The translations under genes were made by a program, and so were the position numbers. The notes under the pieces were generated by a model. The model was not told where the DNA came from. It saw nothing but the letters and a program-made list of their open reading frames with translations, and made no database searches. Positions 57,505 through 64,000 of a stretch of DNA of 64,000 bases are shown here, one piece after another; position 1 is the first letter of the stretch; the number at the start of each line of letters is the position of its first letter. The DNA is from Candidatus Aenigmatarchaeota archaeon (GTDB lineage: Archaea > Aenigmatarchaeota > Aenigmatarchaeia > CG10238-14), in assembly GCA_018304545.1 (NCBI GenBank), contig JAGVVZ010000006.1:1-64000 (forward strand). Direction: 5' to 3'.

Positions 57505-59937
57505 TCAGAACGATTCATGTCTTCTTCTTCCTTTATGAGGATCATATTTGAAAGTAAACCACAGTATGACAATAACTAGAATGAAAAACAAAATCATTAA
57601 CCAAAACCAATCAGGCAGAGTCATTCTTCTTTTTACATTCAAACTTGAAGTAATGGAATAATTGACTTGCCCGGCAACTGTCAATGTGAACTGATAAATC
57701 TTTTCTTCAGCATCACATGGCACATCAACTGTCGCTTCAACAGGCTTGACCTCATTGGATTTCACATAAATTTTTGTAGACGGCAACAAGAACCATTCAC
57801 CTGTTTCTCCTAGTATTTTCAATTCAAAGGCATCATCATTCTCTCCTTTATTAGTGACCCAAAATTTGATTTTATTTGTTTCACAACTGAAAACATCATA
57901 TTGACTCTGGACTTGTATGAACGGCAAGCCGCCTGCAGAATTAAATTCTCTGGTCAAAGAATCGGAGACGTATTTGTTCGTGGCAAAAGCACTCATCCTA
58001 AATATTCTGCTAAGATCTGTTGGAGTGTAAACTGTGAAAAGGATATCTTTCGTCTGATTGACACCAAGAGAAAATATTGGGGAATAATAAGATTTCCTGA
58101 ATGCCTGCAAACTTGCGATTATATTTCTCTCAGTATTCTTACCGCAATTTGAAATCTTTGCTCTTACATCAACATTTTTTTGTGGAGTGGTCTTGTCCTC
58201 CACCCAGATATCTTCAGCAACCAAGCAATGATCAGGTTTAGAGGACAGCAAATCTTCAATGCTCTTCCCGCCACAGTCTTTCACGACAAACTTCGTAAAT
58301 TCCGTATCCCTGCCTTCTCCCTGAACTATAATCTTTGCCTCATGCATTCCCGGATCTAACTGGAAAGGTTTTATGCCGTATCTTACCGAAAGCATATCAT
58401 CCTCATTCTCATCCAGAATTTCTTCATCATCACCGATCAAAATAAATTTGCCGCTATTATCTTTGACGAAAAACATCGCTTTTATTTTTGAGGGATCTGG
58501 TAACTGTGATTTGATTCTGGCAAAGAGGAACAGCTCCTCATTCTCATCATTGCATATGCTTATCGGACTAACTCCTACATCGTCAATCAATACGAACTGC
58601 GGTGTTTCTTCGATTTCCAATTCCTTGGTTTCTTTATCAGAAGATTCTTCTACAGACGCTTCGACTGTCACGTTGTGAATGCCTTCTGTGAAATTATTTG
58701 CCTTCAGATTGAAGCTGATTGACTGGGATTCTGTTTTCGCCAAATTCAAAGTTTCTGAATCAAACTCTCTGTCGTCTATTGACATGCTAACTGAAACGGG
58801 ATGCTTGCCATCAGGCGCTTCGCTTAATCTGACATTGCTTAGAATTACCATTTCCCCGTCCTGTTTTACAGATGACGGCTGCACTTCGGTGTCATAAACA
58901 TCCACCACAAATTTAACGGGCTTGGATTTTACGACAACCGTCACTGCGTCTAAATCAGCAGCTCCTTTATTATCAGTAACCTTTAACGATATTGCATGGC
59001 TGCCGACAGAATAAACTCTGCTAAAAGATATAGAATTGCTTAATAATATTTCCTCTTCCCTCCATTCGTATGAAACTATGTAGCCATCCGGATCGTATGA
59101 TTTGATTCCATCTAACACTACAAATTCGTTTTCAAAAACTGTTTGGTCAGGACCGGCATCTGCAACTGGCGGCATGTTTTTGATTGTTGTTGTGGTTGGT
59201 GGAACTGTAGTTGACGTGGCTTTGGGATTCACTCTATATCCCCCTGAACCAGAACACATAATAGATCCAGAAATACCTATACAAGTTGCTCCGCCCTTTT
59301 CACCTGTGAAGGTTGCTGTATAAAAATTAGGGTTTAATGTTCTTCCTATCCATGACCACGTGCATACTCCTCCGCTACAGCTGATCGAATCGGGTGAGTT
59401 AGAATTGACATAAGCCCCTCCGCCTGAATTCATAGAGACACATGTGTAACCGTAACTTGATTGCGCTTGGAATGTAACTGTATCTCCAGAAGTTACGCTA
59501 TTTGGTATCACTGTAACGGTAATCGGATCGCAGGTACTTGGAATTGTAGGCGGTGGAGGAGAAGACGGTGGCGCGGTAGATGGTGGTGGTTGATACGGAG
59601 CTTTATACCAAATGGTATTACCGCAATAGCTGCACTTGGTCGAACATACTTGGCCCGGACTGCATGTACTTGTCAGATATTGTCTTTCCCCCTGACAATC
59701 ATCATTGCATCCAGTAGCGGATAGATCCTTGCATGCGGGCTGATTATATTTGGGACACATCTCAATGAGAAATTGCCCTGAGGTGACCTGAGACCCGCAT
59801 CCACCCCAGTTAAATGAACATCCTCTGCCGCATCCGCCTCCAGCATTATAATCACTGCATGAACAGCTAACTGATAAAACTGGTTGGAGCAACAAAACAA
59901 AAGCAAGCAAGATAGATAGATAGAATTTAGAAGACAT
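57505..59937 (-). CDS. Exported PKD-domain protein with C-terminal TM anchor (810 aa)
   Basis: Signal peptide; Cys-rich N-terminus; PKD ADAGPDQTVFENEFVVLDGIKSYDPDGYIVSYEW; C-terminal WFWLMILFFILVIVILWFTF. Confidence 0.88.
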   Translation of the reverse strand: MSSKFYLSILLAFVLLLQPVLSVSCSCSDYNAGGGCGRGCSFNWGGCGSQVTSGQFLIEMCPKYNQPACKDLSATGCNDDCQGERQYLTSTCSPGQVCSTKCSYCGNTIWYKAPYQPPPSTAPPSSPPPPTIPSTCDPITVTVIPNSVTSGDTVTFQAQSSYGYTCVSMNSGGGAYVNSNSPDSISCSGGVCTWSWIGRTLNPNFYTATFTGEKGGATCIGISGSIMCSGSGGYRVNPKATSTTVPPTTTTIKNMPPVADAGPDQTVFENEFVVLDGIKSYDPDGYIVSYEWREEEILLSNSISFSRVYSVGSHAISLKVTDNKGAADLDAVTVVVKSKPVKFVVDVYDTEVQPSSVKQDGEMVILSNVRLSEAPDGKHPVSVSMSIDDREFDSETLNLAKTESQSISFNLKANNFTEGIHNVTVEASVEESSDKETKELEIEETPQFVLIDDVGVSPISICNDENEELFLFARIKSQLPDPSKIKAMFFVKDNSGKFILIGDDEEILDENEDDMLSVRYGIKPFQLDPGMHEAKIIVQGEGRDTEFTKFVVKDCGGKSIEDLLSSKPDHCLVAEDIWVEDKTTPQKNVDVRAKISNCGKNTERNIIASLQAFRKSYYSPIFSLGVNQTKDILFTVYTPTDLSRIFRMSAFATNKYVSDSLTREFNSAGGLPFIQVQSQYDVFSCETNKIKFWVTNKGENDDAFELKILGETGEWFLLPSTKIYVKSNEVKPVEATVDVPCDAEEKIYQFTLTVAGQVNYSITSSLNVKRRMTLPDWFWLMILFFILVIVILWFTFKYDPHKGRRRHESF

Positions 59938-60110
59938 TCGACTCTAAATATAATTGTATTTAACTAGTATTTCTATTTTGCAATTAGGAACTTTAGCAAT
60001 TTTAATATATATTTCTCGAAGAGTTGAATGAGTTAATTCTAAAAGAACTGAGTTGTAAATGCTCGAAATTAAGTTATATAATTTTATAGTTGTAAATTTT
60101 AGTTGGTAAC

Positions 60111-61058
60111 ATGAAGTTCAATAAAATTGTTATGATCGGAATTGGAGAAACATCATTAGACTCAGTATATTGGAGAAAAATAGATGCACTAGGTGAAAAG
60201 GTAGTTAAACTTTCTAAGGATAGTTCTGAAATTGAAAAGCAACTTATGGATGCCGATTGTTTGGTTGTAGGTTTTGGTGTAAAGGTAGATGAAAACAGGA
60301 TAAAAAATTCACCTAAATTGAAGTATATAGGAATGCTTGGAACAGGTTATGGAAATATTGATGCTAATTATGCGAATAGCAAGAAAATTGCAGTGACAAA
60401 TATTCCAGGATATTCAAGAGAAGCTGTAGCTGAACTTGTCTTTGGAATGATATTGGATCATATAAGAGAATTGGAAAGGGCTAAGCAAAGAGCAAGAAAA
60501 GGTGATTATTCTGATTCGGGATATTTTGTTTCTGAAATTAAAGGAAAGACATTCGGGATAATTGGATTGGGTAGAAATGGAAGCAGAGTTGCGGAAATTG
60601 CTTTAGGTTTCGGTGCAGATGTTAGGTATTGGTCTAGAAACAGAAAAAAAGAATTAGAATCGAAGGGGATAAAATTTGAAGATATAGATGTATTGATTCC
60701 CAAATGCGATCTCTTATCGTTGCATCTTGCGTTAACAAGAGAAACTGAAAATTTTCTGAACGAAAAAAGAATTGAGAAAATCAAGAACGATGCAGTAGTT
60801 ATCAACACTTCTCCCATGGAATTAGTGAATTTAGATGCGTTAGAAAAGAGACTTGTTAAAGGTGATATGACATTTATTTTAGATCATTCTGATGAAATGA
60901 GTGAAGAAAATTTAAGAAAACTTTCAAAATATAAAAATTGTATGATTTATCCGCCAATTGGTTATATAACAAAAGAAGCAAGAATAGCAAAACAGGATAT
61001 TTTCGTTGGGAATATGGAAAATTTCTTGAAAGGATCGCCAACAAATAAAGTTAATTAA
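60111..61058 (+). CDS. D-2-hydroxyacid dehydrogenase
   Basis: GKTFGIIGLGRNGSRVAEIALGFGADVRYWSRN, CDLLSLHLALTRETENFLN. Confidence 0.92.
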   Translation: MKFNKIVMIGIGETSLDSVYWRKIDALGEKVVKLSKDSSEIEKQLMDADCLVVGFGVKVDENRIKNSPKLKYIGMLGTGYGNIDANYANSKKIAVTNIPGYSREAVAELVFGMILDHIRELERAKQRARKGDYSDSGYFVSEIKGKTFGIIGLGRNGSRVAEIALGFGADVRYWSRNRKKELESKGIKFEDIDVLIPKCDLLSLHLALTRETENFLNEKRIEKIKNDAVVINTSPMELVNLDALEKRLVKGDMTFILDHSDEMSEENLRKLSKYKNCMIYPPIGYITKEARIAKQDIFVGNMENFLKGSPTNKVN

Positions 61059-61162
61059 ATCGCGACATCAGATTTTGTAGCTACTGTGCATCGACAATAA
61101 ATCAGTAGATATAAAACAGAAATCAAAAACCAAATCTTTTTAAACTTAATATCATAATATTT

Positions 61163-61282
61163 GAGATACGGGTTGAATATAATGACGGGTAAAGGAACCG
61201 GTGTAAGCCGGAACATGGTATAATCGTTTACTTATTCTCCTAAATATATCTGTCTGCGATTGCTTTTCTGTGAGGTTTTTCT
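61163..61282 (+). promoter_or_regulatory. Long leader of ppsA with a CCGG hairpin and 13-codon uORF
   Basis: TATA-like TTTTTAAACTTA near 61137; ATG 61182..TAA 61223 encodes MTGKGTGVSRNMV; stem CCGG-TGTAAG-CCGG. Confidence 0.4.
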
Positions 61283-63673
61283 ATGGTTAGTGCTGCCTAT
61301 AACCACCGGACAGAAAAACTGTTGTGGTTGAAAGAAGTCGGAATGAAGGATATCGCACTAGTCGGCGGCAAGAATGCATCACTGGGCGAAATGATTCAGA
61401 ACTTAGCAAGTAAAGGAATAAAAATACCGAATGGGTTTGTTGTCACAACTAATGCATATTTACACTATTTGCGAAGTGCTGGCTTGTATGACAACGTTAT
61501 GAACATAGCTTCTAGCATAGATCACTCTAGTATAAATGATCTAAAAGAAAAGGCGGAAAAAATCAGATGGATGATAACGAACGCGCAAATGCCGAAAGAT
61601 CTGGAAGAAGAAATATACAAATACTATAAAGAATTAGGTGATGGCAAAGAAACAGATGTTGCCGTAAGAAGTTCTGCCACGGCTGAAGATTTGTCTGATG
61701 CATCTTTCGCAGGCCAACAAGAAACTTTCCTCAACGTTAAAGGAAAAAAACATCTGATTGGATCTGTGAAGAACTGCTTCGCGTCGCTGTTTACTGAGAG
61801 AGCCATCTCCTACAGACACAGTAGAAAAATAGATGACGTTGCTATCTCGATCACTGTACAAAAAATGGTTAGAAGCGAACATGCATGCTCGGGTGTCATG
61901 TTTTCCATTGACACAGAAAGCGGATTCAAAGATGTTGTATTAATAAATTCTACATATGGATTAGGTGAAGCTTTGGTAAAAGGCATCGTCAACCCCGATG
62001 AGTTCATAGTTTTCAAACCCACATTAAAGAAAGGATATAAATCAATAATCAGCAAAAAGGTTGGTTCGAAATCTGTAAAGATAATATATTCATCAAAGGG
62101 CACCGAGCAGATAGATGTTCCCGCTCATGACAGAAACAAATTCAGCTTAACTGATGATGAGATAATCCAGCTAGCAAACTATGCATGCATAATTGAAGAT
62201 TATTATAAGAAGCCTATGGACATAGAATGGGCTAAAGATTCGTTAACTGATGAATTACTCATATTACAGGCAAGACCAGAAACAATTCACTCAATCGACA
62301 GCAAAAGCTATATAGAAGAGTATGAATTGAAAGAGAAGAGCAACATATTAGTAAAGGGGCTGTCTGTAGGATCAAAAATAGGTGTGGGAAAAGTAAACGT
62401 TGTTTTGAACAGAAATCAGATGGCTGATTTTAAAGAAGGAGAGATTCTAGTAACAGATATCACTGATCCTGACTGGGAACCTATAATGAAAAAATCATCG
62501 GCTATAGTAACTAACAAGGGCGGGAGAACATGTCACGCTGCCATCGTATCCAGAGAGCTGGGAATTCCCTGCATAGTTGGAACGGAAAAGGCTACTGGAA
62601 TATTGAAAGATGGTCAAGACGTCACCGTATCTTGTGCTGGTGGTGAGATAGGCGAAGTGTATGACGGCAAATTGAAATATGAGATAAGAAAAACGGATAC
62701 GAAACATCTGCCTGAAACAAAAACTAAGATAATGATGAACATTGGCATACCTGATAGCGTATTCTCATACGCCAAAATTCCTTGCGATGGAGTTGGATTG
62801 GCAAGAGAAGAGTTCATCATAAGTTCATATATAGGCATACATCCTTTGGCCTTGGTTGGTTTTGATAAACTAACTGAAGACTATCATAAAGATATTGTCA
62901 AATCGATAAACGAAAAAACGGGAGGATATGAAGATAAAAGGCAATTTTTCATTGATAATTTAGCTCAAGGCGTTGCAAGAATAGCTTCGGCATTCTATCC
63001 GAAAGATGTCATTGTCAGGTTGTCAGATTTCAAGACGAATGAATATTCCAACTTGATCGGCGGCGAACTTTACGAGCCGGTGGAATCAAACCCTATGATC
63101 GGATGGAGGGGCGCATCTAGATATTATGATAATAGATTTATCGATGCTTTCAAATTGGAATGCATTGCTCTGAAAAAAGCGAGAGACGAACTTGGATTGA
63201 CAAACATAAAAATAATGGTGCCGTTCTGCAGAACTCCCGAGGAAGGAAAAAAAGTCATAAAAATAATGGAAGAATGCGGACTCAAGCAGGGAGATGGTTT
63301 GCAGATATATGTCATGTGTGAAATACCATCCAACGTCATACTTGCTGAAGAATTTGCTGAAATATTTGATGGTTTTTCTATCGGTAGCAACGACCTGACA
63401 CAACTGATACTTGGTTTAGACAGAGATTCCGAGTTGGTATCACATATTTATGACGAGAGAAATGAAGCAGTCAAAAAAATGATAAGAAATGTGATAAAAA
63501 CCGTTAAATCAAAAGGAAAGAAAATAGGCATATGCGGACAAGCACCATCGGACTTTCCCGACTTTGCGGAATTTCTGGTCGAATGTGAAATAGACAGCAT
63601 ATCATTAAACCCTGATACAATTATCAAAACTAAAATGCTGATTGCAGAGAAAGAAAAAATTCTTGGGAGATAA
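61283..63673 (+). CDS. ppsA: Phosphoenolpyruvate synthase
   Basis: KNASLGEMIQNL, AVRSSATAEDLSDASFAGQQETFLNV, TNKGGRTCHAAIVSRELGIPCIVG, SIGSNDLTQLILGLDRDSELV. Confidence 0.97.
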   Translation: MVSAAYNHRTEKLLWLKEVGMKDIALVGGKNASLGEMIQNLASKGIKIPNGFVVTTNAYLHYLRSAGLYDNVMNIASSIDHSSINDLKEKAEKIRWMITNAQMPKDLEEEIYKYYKELGDGKETDVAVRSSATAEDLSDASFAGQQETFLNVKGKKHLIGSVKNCFASLFTERAISYRHSRKIDDVAISITVQKMVRSEHACSGVMFSIDTESGFKDVVLINSTYGLGEALVKGIVNPDEFIVFKPTLKKGYKSIISKKVGSKSVKIIYSSKGTEQIDVPAHDRNKFSLTDDEIIQLANYACIIEDYYKKPMDIEWAKDSLTDELLILQARPETIHSIDSKSYIEEYELKEKSNILVKGLSVGSKIGVGKVNVVLNRNQMADFKEGEILVTDITDPDWEPIMKKSSAIVTNKGGRTCHAAIVSRELGIPCIVGTEKATGILKDGQDVTVSCAGGEIGEVYDGKLKYEIRKTDTKHLPETKTKIMMNIGIPDSVFSYAKIPCDGVGLAREEFIISSYIGIHPLALVGFDKLTEDYHKDIVKSINEKTGGYEDKRQFFIDNLAQGVARIASAFYPKDVIVRLSDFKTNEYSNLIGGELYEPVESNPMIGWRGASRYYDNRFIDAFKLECIALKKARDELGLTNIKIMVPFCRTPEEGKKVIKIMEECGLKQGDGLQIYVMCEIPSNVILAEEFAEIFDGFSIGSNDLTQLILGLDRDSELVSHIYDERNEAVKKMIRNVIKTVKSKGKKIGICGQAPSDFPDFAEFLVECEIDSISLNPDTIIKTKMLIAEKEKILGR

Positions 63674-63675
63674 AA

Positions 63676-64000
63676 ATGAAAATACCTCGCATAATGTCAA
63701 CACAACATCCCGACTGTGCAAACATGCCTAGTTGGGCAAAGGGAGAAATGTTTACAAACGGGGAGGAAGTAGAAGAGGTACTAAACGCATTTAAATTGGG
63801 ATGTGAGGAGCAGCTATGGGATTGGGAAGGAAAAGATGTTGATTCACATGTTATAAGAAAATTATTTTTGCTGGATAAAAATTTTTTTGAAAAAAATATT
63901 TTAGGAAAAGACGTATTCATTACATATAGAATTCCAAATCCCGATGTAGAAAAAACTGAAAGGAAAATGATTGTGGAAGCGTTGGAATCAATAGCAAGAA
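63676..64000 (+). CDS. ppcA: Archaeal-type phosphoenolpyruvate carboxylase (partial, runs off the window)
   Basis: MKIPRIMSTQHPDCANMPSWAKGEM...LGCEEQLWDWEGKDVDSHVIRKL. Confidence 0.88.
   Translation, partial: MKIPRIMSTQHPDCANMPSWAKGEMFTNGEEVEEVLNAFKLGCEEQLWDWEGKDVDSHVIRKLFLLDKNFFEKNILGKDVFITYRIPNPDVEKTERKMIVEALESIAR

Noticed and set aside
61182-61223. Resemblance of the ppsA leader to a cobalamin riboswitch core (GGGTAAAGGAACCGGTG..CCGG)
   Set aside because: Only a short superficial match; the remaining conserved riboswitch elements are not visible, so reported only as an unassigned leader.

Overview
AT-rich archaeal chromosomal segment. Archaeal hallmarks are archaeal-type PEP carboxylase, a cyclic-2,3-DPG synthetase homologue, a SerK-like kinase, a HerA-like ATPase, TATA-box promoters and intron-bearing tRNA. 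The lineage is not assignable by eye; small gene sizes and many small orphans are compatible with a DPANN-like archaeon, but that is a guess. Core content: an intein-containing class II ribonucleotide reductase; a sufC-sufB(intein)-sufD-sufS-sufU locus; a RelBE-like toxin-antitoxin pair with palindromic operators; a domain-permuted PEP-synthase-like protein; M29 aminopeptidases; two aldehyde dehydrogenases; nucleotidyltransferases next to a DUF4922/HIT-like protein; TldD-cupin-TldE; PEP synthase and the start of PEP carboxylase. Two accessory regions stand out. (1) A ~7.6 kb integrative element (about 44342-51970) sits in the 3' end of a probable intron-containing tRNA. It has 12-bp att repeats, 13-bp inverted arm-like sites, a tyrosine integrase, a D5/P4-like helicase, a predicted transmembrane Mrr-type nuclease, an HTH/membrane-protein pair and a proteasome-like Ntn hydrolase. 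(2) A secretion-related cluster (30523-38974) encodes a 1918-aa exported protein combining a TolB-like propeller, a zinc amidase_2/PGRP-like domain, LysM, Cys-rich modules and Ser/Thr linkers, which is unexpected in an organism presumed to lack peptidoglycan. A recurrent composite promoter upstream of several small orphan genes and a long structured leader/uORF before ppsA are also noted. All calls come from reading the sequence; no searches were run.
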